DNA of 37,338 nucleotides, taken from contig NPFB01000082.1 of assembly GCA_014084085.1 (NCBI GenBank), positions 42,149 to 79,486 of the forward strand. The letters run 5' to 3'. The notes under the pieces were generated by a model. That model made no database searches, was not told where the DNA came from, and saw nothing but the letters and a program-made list of their open reading frames with translations. Source of the DNA: Hondaea fermentalgiana (lineage: Eukaryota; Sar; Bigyra; Thraustochytrida; Thraustochytriidae). Both the position numbers and the translations under genes were made by a program. This document shows positions 26,916-36,138 of this stretch, one piece after another (position 1 is the first letter of the stretch; each line of letters starts with the position of its first letter).

Positions 26916-27485
26916 ATGGACGGCGTGCAATGGCGGAGTGAGACAAGGCCCGCCGGGGCCAAAGACATCGTAGCGACACTCGAGGGCCAGCACAATGTCT
27001 CGCAGGCGTGGCAGGCGCGACGCGAAGCGCGGTCGCACGACTACGAGTCGAAAAGGAGCGATATGTACTGCAGGCTCTGCGCAGGCGGGCTTCGACTTGG
27101 CGAGAGCAAGTGCAGCCACGAAACGTGCCGCCACGCGCGCCCCAACGCCCAGGCCGAGGCTCGCGCACATTTTGTACAGAAAGCTCTGGCCCGGAGAGAA
27201 GAAAAGCTCGGCGACTACGGCGCTGCAGCGCGAAAAAACGCGGCCGCGCGGAAGCGCGTTCTCGAGCAAAAGGAAATGTCCGCAGCAGACCGCGAGGCGC
27301 ACCAGGCGGCCGTCGAAGCTGTCCTGGCCCAAGCCCGTCGAGCCCGCTTCGAAGAAGCCCGAGATATCCTTGCCACGCGAATAGAGAATGGGTTCTCGCC
27401 CAGTGTCGCCTACGGCCGCAGGCAATACTTTGCCCGCACCGGGCTCTCCCGCAAAGCAGCTCGGCTTCCAGTCAAGAAAATCTAA
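26916..27485 (+). CDS. Small basic protein with a four-Cys motif, function unknown
   Basis: From the ATG at 26916 it has 189 residues; from the alternative ATG at 26799 it would have 228. Near residue 50 is a cysteine arrangement C-x2-C-x10-C-x4-C (CRLC...KCSHETC), followed by His and Arg, suggesting a zinc ribbon. The remainder is helical and rich in Ala, Arg, Glu and Lys (about 85-160), and the tail is basic (RTGLSRKAARLPVKKI). Such a composition fits a nuclear or ribosome-associated protein, but I do not recognise a family. The 3' end is 98 bp from that of the large transporter gene. Confidence 0.6.
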   Translation: MDGVQWRSETRPAGAKDIVATLEGQHNVSQAWQARREARSHDYESKRSDMYCRLCAGGLRLGESKCSHETCRHARPNAQAEARAHFVQKALARREEKLGDYGAAARKNAAARKRVLEQKEMSAADREAHQAAVEAVLAQARRARFEEARDILATRIENGFSPSVAYGRRQYFARTGLSRKAARLPVKKI

Positions 27486-27583
27486 GATTACGTTCATCAT
27501 TTGTAGGTAGTATAATCGAATGTCAAGCTTATCCAGGTCAAAAAGCCAGTCGATCGAGTTCTCAGGCTTTTGTATAATTTTGA

Positions 27584-30500
27584 TCAGGCGGCAAAAACTG
27601 GCGTTGCCGTCGGAATGTTGTCATGCTTGCCCCTTGGCGAAGGAGGCGGTGCCGGCGGCGGCGGCGGCAGACACAGTTCGTTGTCGCTTTCCGCGCCCAC
27701 ACTGTCATAACCATCGTCCCCATCGTTATTCCCACCCTCGTCAGACTCGGGTAAGTCTGTTGCTTCGGGCAAGCCTCGTCGTCGCTTGGCTTCGGGATCA
27801 CGAGTTTCTCTACGAAGACAGCGCATCACGGTTCGCATTGCAGCGTACGATACCAGAAGCGCTGGAATGAGAAAGAATATGGAAGTGACGAGCGAGAGCG
27901 CCGTGTTTATGGCAATGATCATGCCAAAGTCGTTGAACAACGTGATTTCGCAAACTGTGAGGATCGCTGCGGCGCCGGCAGTCGTCGCGGCGCCAAAAAT
28001 GACAGAGGGACCCGTTTGTCCCAAGGCTTGCTGCGCGCGGCCAAACATATTCGGGTGCCGCGCGCGGTGAAAAGAGTGGGCCAGGTGAAGGCTGTAGTCG
28101 ACCGTGAGTCCGGCGAGAATGATCACGCTCAATGCCTCGATCGCGCCAAACGCGCGACCCATGAATACAATGAGGACACTGAGCAGCAGAATCAATACGA
28201 TAACAATGGCCAGCGTCGTGACGATGGCCACCGTAATGTTGAAGCGAGTAAAGACGAAAATTGCAGCAAAGGCAAAGGCCACGCTGATGAGCGCTGCCGT
28301 GAGCGTGCCGCGGATCACTGCTAGCTCCGTCTGCGTCCGCGCCCACAGAAAGGATGACTGCGTCGCCTGAGCACTTTGCGCCTTGACAGACGCTTCCCAT
28401 TGCAAGTACAGTGGGTCCGCCTCACTCGCAGCCAAGAGCTCATTAATGTTTGTCAGCACCTTCATGCGCACCAGTTTGACGCTGCCGTCCTCGTTAAAAA
28501 GGGCAAAGTTGCGGGCCTGATAGCCAGTACTTGTTGTGGTGACGAAACTATACAAGGTCTGCGCAAACCCCGCGGAATCTTCAATCGGGAAGCTTTGCCC
28601 CTGGTCCTCGACGTAGCTGGCGAAATCCGTCATGAAGCAGTTCGTCACGCGACGCACTTCCAGTAGGTTTTGCGACGAATTGACCTCGTTCGCCATGTAA
28701 GTACACATGCTGGTCATGGCCAATTGGGTATCCGCCATGTTCTCAACATCGTCCTCGGACCACCAGATGTCAACCGATGAAACTTGGTCATCACTCAGCT
28801 CAGAGTACGTCGGATCCGTGGTGTTGCACGTATCGCCGAGCCACCCCGCGTAGCACGAGCACAAGGGGTCTTCCGCTGTAGCATCTGACGCACAATCACC
28901 ATTTCCGCTGCACTCGCAGACAAATGTCGGCGCGCTGGTGGGATTAGCTGTAGAGAAAGTAGTGGGTGCATTTGACATTGTTGGCGAAGAAGTCTGTACC
29001 GTGGGTGACTGTGTTGGCGTTTGCGGAGGCGAAGTCGGTCTCGGCGTCCCCGCCAAAATGGCATCGTCGACCTCAACAGCGTTTACATCAGTGGCGGCCC
29101 GAAGTTCGTCGCCCAGGCTCTCCGCGTCGGTCTCGGCGTACGACAAAATGATCACGCTCGTTGATCCAGAGCCATCCGAGAACGTAACGGAGCTGTCGAT
29201 GTTTGCGTCTGCAAGAACCTCCGCGGCAGTCCTGTCCGAAGCGCTCGTGCCCGTCCCGGGAGGCCCGGAAAAACCCTGCAGTCTCCGACTGCCATCCGTC
29301 GTGAATGTGACAAGCAGAGGTGGGCCGTACGTAAGCGACGAGGCTGCACGCACAGCAGCGAGAGGAGCACCATCCTCGACAGTGATTGCGAAACTGTTCG
29401 AAACCTCGACCGAATCCTCTGCCCCGGTGTCCGCGCCGTGCACTGCAATAAGGACCTGAGTCGAGGGAAACTCGTCGATGGAATTGGACAGCTTTTCCGC
29501 GAGAGTGCAGTTCGTTGCGGCTGTGCCCGCCTCAACCGCAAGAGCAGCTGTTCCAGAGGTCGGTTCGCCCGCGAACGAGGCGCAAAGGTTTGACGAAATC
29601 TCGCGGACCCCGGTCGATGCCTCAATAAATCCATTCTCCGGGCCGTCATCACCAAAGTGCGGCACGAGAGTGGATCCATCGGCGATGAGAACCTGAGCAG
29701 GGATATTGCTTGGACGAATGATCGTGGTAGGTTGAGGCGTCACGGGAAATGGGGTGGGCTCCGGCGTGGGCGAGGCGGTCGGCACGGGCGTGCTCGCCAC
29801 GGGAGCGACTGTTGGTTCAGGGCTTGACGTTGGGGACGTCGTCGGCTCGTCAACGGGTGGTGAGGTTGGTTGGGGGGTTGGCGAAGTCTCCGTCGTTGGC
29901 TGAGAGGTTGGAGCTGGTGTCGAGCATACAATTTCTTCACCATTCTCATCGACACAAATGGCAACGGTTGCCGGGTCATCAGTCTCGCTCGTTGCCGAGT
30001 TGGGAACGCTCGTGTCGGAAAAGTAGTTTGTGCGAATCTCGAGCAAGAGACCAATATTGGTCTCGGTGCCAAAAATATCGGGAAGGCCGTCCGACATTTC
30101 CACCTCGCCCACCATGACACCGCCGAGCGAGGCGGTCAAAACGATAAAGAGTGCCACCAGCGCGTACCTGCAACGATACGTGAATGGAGCGACCCTCTTG
30201 TAAAAGCCGCGCACGAGGAAATCATGCTCGTCAATAAGGTCGTCGCTGTTGTAGGAAGGCACCGTGGCCTGCGTGGCCCCGCGTGCGCGGCCATGAGAGC
30301 TTCTTCCCTCCGAAACGTCAATCGTCACCGAGTCTTCGGAAACAACAGAGTTGGTCTCGAGACCGCCACACTCGCCGTTGCTTTCTTGCGGGGACGATGT
30401 GTCTGTGTTTCCCCACAAAGAAGGACGCAGCAAGGCAGCGAAAGAGGGCACGGCGTGTGGCTTGCGAGGCGAAGAAGCTCCGCTAGAGCCCTGCTGCGCA

Positions 30501-31984
30501 TTGCTTCCAAGGCTTCTCGGCGACGTGGACGCCGATGACGTCGGAGTTTGTCCCATCGCTCGGTATCGTTCGTCAGCTGTGTCCTTGTGAATGTGCTCTT
30601 GGTCGCTGCTGCTCTTGCGAAAGGCGCCAAGGCGGCGGCGACAACACGAGAAAAAGTCCCATCGCAGGTATCGGTCCTGGATAACCAGAGCGGGGGGAAG
30701 CACCACAATAATGAAGATGTAATTGGCGATGACAAGAACGCCCATGAACTGACCGAACTCCCGAATCGGTTGAATCGGGCTCGCAAGATTGGCGAGAAAG
30801 GAAGCTGCAGTTGTTACAGAAGTGACAAAGGTGGCACCGGCGGCGCGGCGCCATGTCCAGCGAAGGCGATTGGCCATGTCAAAGTCCGGAAGATGACGAC
30901 TCTGCGCCCAAATGTCGCTAAAGATGGCAAAGTCGTCGGCGCCAATGCCCACGAGCACAAAAACGCTCGTGAAATTGAAGATCATCATCACCGAGTTGCC
31001 GAGTGGGACAGTGTAGATCACATAGGTGATGGGAAATGACATGGCGATGGAAAAGCAGGCCACAATGGAGAGGAATAATGATCGCGAGTGCACGACCATG
31101 CATCCCAAGACAAAGGCGAGCGAGATGATGCCGAACTGCAAATCGTGAAGAATGAGCTCTTCAATTTCGATCGTGTTCATGTTGCTGTTGTACCATGCTA
31201 CGCGCAGGTTGTCAGCAAGGTGCTTGCGCGCACTGAGGTACGGCAAAAGGTCGTTGCGCATCATAGATGTCATGGTTGCTTCGTCCCGATAGCGAAACTC
31301 GAAGCTTGACCGCACAATTGAAATGTTCGCACCATCCTCGATGAAGTCGCGCGGGAAGAACCAGAGATCAGATTCGTCTTGCGCTGTAGATTGGATGAGG
31401 CTGATGACGCTGTCGATGGGTAGCATCGAGTCGCCATTGCCATCCAAAACGAGACCCGATGAGGTGACTGTCGGGTAAAAGTAGTTGAGGATGGACTCTG
31501 CCTCGACGCAGTCGGCAGAGTCTTCCTTTCGTGGACAATATCCGCTGTACATGTCGGCTTCAAAGTCCATCTCGAAGTCGTGAATGCTTTCGATGCGGTT
31601 TTCCGTAAAGATAGTGTCGCAGTTCTCGCCGCAATAGTAGATGATCTCGATGAAGGCACGCCACGTGACTTCAGGCGCGGAACCATCGGGGTTGAGCGTC
31701 GTTTGCAAGGCGCGTCTCCTGCTGCTGTCGGCAGCGGTCGGCGCGTCATAGTCGGCGAGAATGGCTTCGAGCTCGTCGTACTCGGTGGATGCCGGCTCAT
31801 CGGAGCTCAGGTAGCTCTCGAAGTCGCTCTCAATGGTGAGGTTCTTTGCATCTGTGAGCAGGATGGTCGAGACGGCAATGCCTGGCAAGATTACGAGCCA
31901 GGCCACGAGAAGAAGGCATGGAAAGCGGGCGGCCCAGACCCATCCGCGGCCAATCTCCTTCTTGGGCTTATCCTCAGCGTGCAT
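27584..31984 (-). CDS. Dispatched/Patched-like RND membrane protein with EGF-like module
   Basis: This is an uninterrupted 1466-residue protein from the ATG at 31984. It has the two-half RND plan. TM1 is at about 20-42, followed by a large lumenal loop. A sterol-sensing-domain-like block (about 275-450) includes GIGADDFAIFSDIW near 345, RRAAGATFVTSVTTAASFLAN and the FGQFMGVLVIANY helix. A cytosolic Ser-rich loop follows, then a second extracellular loop, and a second block with AGLTVDYSLHLAH (about 1290). Acidic residues in the middle of these helices (ADD, VDY) are the proton/cation relay of Dispatched-type transporters. The second loop holds a Pro/Thr/Ser-rich linker (about 685-755) and an EGF-like motif near residue 1020 (CECSGNGDC...CSCYAGWLGDTC). 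The cargo is unknown; sterol or lipidated protein is only a family guess. Confidence 0.85.
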   Translation of the reverse strand: MHAEDKPKKEIGRGWVWAARFPCLLLVAWLVILPGIAVSTILLTDAKNLTIESDFESYLSSDEPASTEYDELEAILADYDAPTAADSSRRRALQTTLNPDGSAPEVTWRAFIEIIYYCGENCDTIFTENRIESIHDFEMDFEADMYSGYCPRKEDSADCVEAESILNYFYPTVTSSGLVLDGNGDSMLPIDSVISLIQSTAQDESDLWFFPRDFIEDGANISIVRSSFEFRYRDEATMTSMMRNDLLPYLSARKHLADNLRVAWYNSNMNTIEIEELILHDLQFGIISLAFVLGCMVVHSRSLFLSIVACFSIAMSFPITYVIYTVPLGNSVMMIFNFTSVFVLVGIGADDFAIFSDIWAQSRHLPDFDMANRLRWTWRRAAGATFVTSVTTAASFLANLASPIQPIREFGQFMGVLVIANYIFIIVVLPPALVIQDRYLRWDFFSCCRRRLGAFRKSSSDQEHIHKDTADERYRAMGQTPTSSASTSPRSLGSNAQQGSSGASSPRKPHAVPSFAALLRPSLWGNTDTSSPQESNGECGGLETNSVVSEDSVTIDVSEGRSSHGRARGATQATVPSYNSDDLIDEHDFLVRGFYKRVAPFTYRCRYALVALFIVLTASLGGVMVGEVEMSDGLPDIFGTETNIGLLLEIRTNYFSDTSVPNSATSETDDPATVAICVDENGEEIVCSTPAPTSQPTTETSPTPQPTSPPVDEPTTSPTSSPEPTVAPVASTPVPTASPTPEPTPFPVTPQPTTIIRPSNIPAQVLIADGSTLVPHFGDDGPENGFIEASTGVREISSNLCASFAGEPTSGTAALAVEAGTAATNCTLAEKLSNSIDEFPSTQVLIAVHGADTGAEDSVEVSNSFAITVEDGAPLAAVRAASSLTYGPPLLVTFTTDGSRRLQGFSGPPGTGTSASDRTAAEVLADANIDSSVTFSDGSGSTSVIILSYAETDAESLGDELRAATDVNAVEVDDAILAGTPRPTSPPQTPTQSPTVQTSSPTMSNAPTTFSTANPTSAPTFVCECSGNGDCASDATAEDPLCSCYAGWLGDTCNTTDPTYSELSDDQVSSVDIWWSEDDVENMADTQLAMTSMCTYMANEVNSSQNLLEVRRVTNCFMTDFASYVEDQGQSFPIEDSAGFAQTLYSFVTTTSTGYQARNFALFNEDGSVKLVRMKVLTNINELLAASEADPLYLQWEASVKAQSAQATQSSFLWARTQTELAVIRGTLTAALISVAFAFAAIFVFTRFNITVAIVTTLAIVIVLILLLSVLIVFMGRAFGAIEALSVIILAGLTVDYSLHLAHSFHRARHPNMFGRAQQALGQTGPSVIFGAATTAGAAAILTVCEITLFNDFGMIIAINTALSLVTSIFFLIPALLVSYAAMRTVMRCLRRETRDPEAKRRRGLPEATDLPESDEGGNNDGDDGYDSVGAESDNELCLPPPPPAPPPSPRGKHDNIPTATPVFAA

Positions 31985-33390
31985 GCTGACTTCCCGGCGA
32001 CGTCGACCTTGCTCTCTCACGCGTTCCTGCTCTACGCCCCGACGCCGAGACCGTGGAGGAGAGCGCGACGGAGGAGAGGCGAGTGGCTAAGAAAGAGACA
32101 GCCCGGGGTCCGCGGCGGCCGGCCGGCTCGCGATGTCCGATCGACGAAGGTCGTCCGCTGGCTTGCTGGCCCCGCGTCCTCGGCGCGCACACAGACGCGC
32201 AGGCTCGCACGCAGGCTCGCGCGCAGACAGGCAGGCTCGCAGGCAGGCTCGCAGGCGCGCTCCTTGCCTCACGCGCGGCGGCTCTCCATCTTGGGTTTGC
32301 TGGCGATTCCTCGCCGCGCCGCGTGCGCCTCTTTTCAGGTGCCTTCCGGCGCGGGAAGGCACTAAAAAATGAAAAGAAAAAGATGCGCCTGGCCTCTTTC
32401 TTCCGCCTTGCCATGCATGCAGCAGCCTAGAGCAGAGCAGAGCAGCCAGCAGAGCAGAGCAGCCAGCCGCGGCCGGCCGGAGGCAGGCAGGTCTCCCGGA
32501 GAGGCGGAGAGACGGCCGGGAGGAAACCCGGCAGGAGACGGCGCGTCGCCGTCTTCGCGCGGCGGCGGAGGCACGGTCGGTCGCCCGGCCGGCGCGGAGC
32601 CGAAGAGGCCGACGGCGCGAAGGAGAGAAAAGAGGAACCAGAGGTGCGGGCCGTCTCTCTGTCGTGTTTTGGAGAGGTCCCAGATGCCCCCGCTCTTCGG
32701 GGCGTCGCGACGGCGGAAAGCCAGCGGGCGCGCGGCACACGGGGGGTCTCTGCGGAGTCCGTGGAAGAGCCCGTGCCAGCGCGGAGGAAAGTTTGTCTGC
32801 GATGCCTCCCTGAGGCGCTCCGGCGAACGGGAAACACAAAGGGGTAGGAAGCGCACACAGGGGGTAAGGCGCGAGATGTCGCCCCGAAAGGGACGATGCG
32901 AGACCGCCCGTCCCGTCACGGAGAAAATGGACACGGGCGGAGGAGTGAGCCACATCATCAACATCATTTCGCCGCCAACGCGTCTCGCGCCGCGTCGCGC
33001 ACGACGGGGAGACCAAGAGAGAGCGAGGATCGGGAGAGAGCGAGAGAGAGAAAGAGAGGGAGGGAGGCGTGCGCACGAGGCCTGTCGACGACTCTTGTCG
33101 TGCGGCGGCGGGGCCTGCAGCCAGCACCGCATGAACCGTGCGTTGACCGCGAGTTGGTCATCGCTGACCCAACTGCAAGCTGGAAAGAAGTGGCAGTGGC
33201 GTGGACAAGCAAGCAACAACGTGAGCTTGCCAGCCTAGAACTCTCAAGAGCCGCCACTGGCATGCGATGGCCACAAACTTGGGCTTAGCTTGAACATCTT
33301 CCTTGGGCACGAATTTGTTTGCTTGTTGACTGGTTGGCTAGGTGGCTTGTTCATCGACTCAGTTCGGTGTCTGGCTCGTGTTGGCTTGGA

Positions 33391-33410
33391 TGCCTGCCTG
33401 CCTGCCTGCC
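33391..33410. repeat. (CCTG)n microsatellite
   Basis: About five CCTG units, the reverse complement of the CAGG arrays at 7.9 and 9.0 kb. Confidence 0.9.
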
Positions 33411-33479
33411 TTCGTGGTGGGAGGCAACAGCCAGTGGCAGCGGGCTCGCAGCGAGTTGGAGAGTGCCCGCTTTCTGCAC

Positions 33480-33482
<3 letters not shown>

Positions 33483-33510
<28 letters not shown>
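33483..33510. repeat. (CAG)n triplet array outside a gene
   Basis: Nine to ten uninterrupted CAG triplets lie in non-coding sequence. Confidence 0.9.
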
Positions 33511-33512
<2 letters not shown>

Positions 33513-33822
33513 CATGGCCGACTGACCTCAGAACGAGTGACAGTGGGTGGCCATGGCACACAATGCGCTGCGGACTGTGACTGGTCGCCGCGAGGGGCCG
33601 AGAGACCGCGAGCTGGCTGGCTGTCCGGGATTCGAGGTAGAAGGAGGCGCAGGCGCGGGAGATGTGTCTCCGCGTTGTCGACGTGCTTAGTTTTCACAGT
33701 TGCTGGCTTGAAGGTATACATAGAGTGTTCCGCTGCTCGGTGCGTTGTTTGAAAAAGGTGTAAATGGAAGGAATATCGGCGGAGGGCAGGCTCTTGCTCC
33801 GCAAACGGCACGCGTGGGCTTG

Positions 33823-33848
33823 ACATTTTCTCTAGCGAGAGAAAATGT
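33823..33848. other. Perfect 11-bp hairpin downstream of the ankyrin gene
   Basis: ACATTTTCTCT (33823-33833) and its exact reverse complement (33838-33848) flank a 4-nt AGCG loop. It lies 12 bp beyond the duplicated 3' end of the minus-strand ankyrin gene. A role in 3'-end formation or mRNA stability is possible but not shown. Confidence 0.85.
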
Positions 33849-33859
33849 ACAATTACCAA

Positions 33860-34197
33860 GGTCTTACTCGATTGCAAAGGACCTTGAGATGACTCAGACA
33901 TCGCTATCCGTCTCATTGTCGTCGTCGTCATCGTCGTTTTGACCGTCTTCGCTCTTCTCGCCGGTTTCGGAACAAGTCAGTGCCGTAAAGGCATCCTTAA
34001 GAAGCGCCTCGGCCTCGGCCTCGACCTTGATGGTCTTACTCGATTGCAAAGAACCTTGAGATGACTCAGACATCGCTATCCGTCTCATTGTCGTCGTCGT
34101 CATCGTCGTCTCGACCATCTTCGCTCTTCTCGCCGGTTTCGGAACCAGTCAGTGCCGTAAAGGCATCCTTCAGAAGCGCCTCGGCCTCGACATTGAT
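33860..34197. repeat. Two-copy tandem duplication of the ankyrin gene 3' end
   Basis: Unit 1 is 33860-34031 (172 bp) and unit 2 is 34032-34197 (166 bp). They differ by seven substitutions and one 6-bp GGCCTC indel, about 96% identity. Unit 2 contains the last 44 codons, the stop and 34 bp of 3' flank of the ankyrin gene. Unit 1 repeats all of this downstream, with an intact frame and the same stop context (33894-33896). Confidence 0.95.
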
Positions 34198-35391
34198 GGC
34201 GAGATCCAGCGCAGTGTGACCGTAAATATCCTTGCAACGAAGCACGTCCAAGGGAGCTACACTGAGCAGCATCTTGAGCACCGTGACGTCCCGATGTTTC
34301 TCGGCAGCCCAAAGCACAGCATTTTTACCCGAGACGCGATCTCGAACGCCGAGCGCAGGGTCAGCCTCGAGTAGCAGTTGAACGCAGCGCGGGTGGTTCC
34401 AGCGACTGGCAAGCATGAGCGCTGTCCATCCTGTCTTGTCGCGCGCATCCACCTCAGAGCCTCGATCTATAAGCAGTGTGGTAGTCTTGACAAACCCCCA
34501 GCGCGCCGCGTGCATGAGAGGCGTGCGACGCGCAATATCTTGGGCATCGACGTCTGCGGAATAATCGCAAAGCATTTTGGCGACGCGATAGTTGCCAATC
34601 TTACAAGCGACTGCGAGCGCGCTGGAGCCCGAGGCATCCTTGAGATCAACATTCGAATTCCAGACGAGAATTTCCACAGCTTCCACGTGGTCTTCCTGAG
34701 CAGCGATAATGAGCGCCGTCCGCGACTGTGCGTCGCGCGCGTCGTGGTCGCAGCCCTTGAGAGAGCGCAGAACCTCGACATGTCCCATGTACGCCGCCCA
34801 CATCAGAGGCGTCATTTTGCACTCATCATCCGTGGCCTGGGTGTTGGCTCCGAGTTCGAGAAGATATTCGACCACGGGGACTTGGCCTGCGCGGCACGAT
34901 GAAATCAGTGCGGTGGCGCCTGTCCAATGTTTCGCTGGGTCTGCCCCACTGAGCGGTGGGACACGGTACTCAAGGACAGACAGCTCTTCTTCTTGCGCAA
35001 ATTTGATAATGTCTTTGACCTGCTCCAGCTCGCCCTTCCGGGCGGCATCGACGAGCTCTGCCCCGGTTTCATTCTCGATCTCACGTTTTTCGCGCTCCTC
35101 CTCGAGCCGAATGCGCTCCTCCTCCAGTCGTACACGCTCCTCTTCCGTGAGCTCAGCCTTGGTCTCGCCCTCGCTCGCTTTGCTTTCTTCTTGTGCTGCT
35201 GCTGCTGCTGCTGCTGCAGAGGGAGCTGTCTGGACTTCTGCTGATGCACGTCGCTTCGCTGCCGCCACCTGCAGCTGTGCATCGCGCTGCGTCTCGCTGT
35301 CGAGGCTGCTCAGGCTGTGCTCGTCGTCGTCTTTACCGGCGCCAGCAGGAGCACCAACAGCGGCAGCTCCAGAAGACGCATCCCCGACCAT
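34066..35391 (-). CDS. Ankyrin-repeat protein with coiled-coil N-terminus and acidic tail
   Basis: This is a 441-residue protein. Residues 1-75 are low-complexity, including an Ala run encoded by GCT triplets. Residues 80-108 form a charged coiled coil (EEERVRLEEERIRLEEER). Ankyrin repeats fill about 110-415, visible as TPLMWAAYMGHVEVL, TALIIAAQEDHVEAVEIL, SALAVACKIGNYRVAKML, TPLMHAARWGFVKTTTLL and TALMLASRWNHPRCVQLLL. A capping repeat ends in GHTALDLAINVEAEALL. The last 30 residues are Asp-rich. Ankyrin stacks bind other proteins, so the partner decides the function and is unknown. The last 44 codons are duplicated downstream of the stop. Confidence 0.88.
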   Translation of the reverse strand: MVGDASSGAAAVGAPAGAGKDDDEHSLSSLDSETQRDAQLQVAAAKRRASAEVQTAPSAAAAAAAAQEESKASEGETKAELTEEERVRLEEERIRLEEEREKREIENETGAELVDAARKGELEQVKDIIKFAQEEELSVLEYRVPPLSGADPAKHWTGATALISSCRAGQVPVVEYLLELGANTQATDDECKMTPLMWAAYMGHVEVLRSLKGCDHDARDAQSRTALIIAAQEDHVEAVEILVWNSNVDLKDASGSSALAVACKIGNYRVAKMLCDYSADVDAQDIARRTPLMHAARWGFVKTTTLLIDRGSEVDARDKTGWTALMLASRWNHPRCVQLLLEADPALGVRDRVSGKNAVLWAAEKHRDVTVLKMLLSVAPLDVLRCKDIYGHTALDLAINVEAEALLKDAFTALTGSETGEKSEDGRDDDDDDDNETDSDV

Positions 35392-36138
35392 GCTCAGCTG
35401 GCGCCTTGCGTGAGGAGCCTTGGTCGTCAGCGTGCAGCGCCGTCAGCTGCTGTCTCAGTTGCCACTGTTGACTGGCGCTGCTGCGAGTCGCTGGGCGCGT
35501 TGCGTTCGTTCGTGTTCGTGCTAGCCCGCCCGCTGCCCTCTGAAAAGTTAGGCTCAATGGCTGAGCACTGGAAAGTTTAACGGACCACAACCGAAGGCAC
35601 TGCTAGGCCTCCTGGCCGCTGGCCCTACCTCGAGGTTGGGTTGGAACACCCGAAGGAGAAGCTCATTACGATATGGCCGGCTTCCGCGAAAAGGTAAGCA
35701 GACAGCAAATGTGATTGCATTAGCTTCAGGTCACTAACAGACAGCAGACAAGAAGATGGCATCAGCTGCAGGTCTCGAACTGACAAATGACAAGATCGCA
35801 TCAGCTGCAGGTCTCTCGACGGGACTTGTCTCCGCGGCACGGAGAAATCAAGTCGTGTGCGTCAGAGCCAACAGTTTGCCTGGCCAAACGCGCCTATTTC
35901 TTAGTCTTAACTTCTTCTGTTCGAGCCAAGCTCGGGCAAATGTGCCTCGATTGCTCGCTCTCAAACCACAAAAGAGAATACCTTTGTAAAACACAGAGGG
36001 AAAATCAGATATTTGGCGAAATAGGAAGTAAAAGTCCGACAACATAATCGGAGAGTAGTAGCTAGCCTAGGCCCAAAGTCTGGGCCAAGGCTCAGGCCGT
36101 GGGCTGAGATCCAGGTCCGAGTCCAAACGAACATACGC
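35392..36138. other. Intergenic region with a threefold degenerate repeat
   Basis: These 747 bp hold the ankyrin-gene promoter and the 3' flank of the four-TM gene. At about 35699-35820 there are three imperfect units of about 39-42 bp (consensus ACAGACA...GCATCAGCTGCAGGTCTC). At 36069-36085 a GGCCCA/TGGGCC hairpin precedes the four-TM gene stop codon on the plus-strand map. No gene was recognised. Confidence 0.55.
35699..35820. repeat. Three imperfect ~40-bp tandem units
   Basis: Each unit contains an ACAGACA- or ACTGACA-like start and a GCATCAGCTGCAGGTC-like end; the middle differs. The minus-strand translation shows three copies of a DLQLM-like motif, but the frame is short and unsupported as a gene. 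Confidence 0.7.

Larger units (their letters stand above)
31985..33859. other. 1.9-kb GC-rich gene-free stretch with simple repeats
   Basis: The stretch holds the promoter of the Dispatched-like gene and the 3' flank of the ankyrin gene. Long open frames exist on both strands (up to 346 codons at 32087-33127 on the minus strand). They are dominated by Arg, Ala, Pro and Ser and reflect GC bias. Repeats include GCAGGCTC units (32210-32262), AGCAG/GAGCAGCC units (32420-32465), GAGAGA (33020-33062), (CCTG)n (33391-33410) and (CAG)n (33483-33510). Confidence 0.55.

Noticed and set aside
32087..33127. 346-codon minus-strand frame and 289-codon plus-strand frame (32369-33238)
   Set aside because: Both are GC-bias frames of Arg/Ala/Pro/Ser made from local repeats; they overlap each other and show no domain.
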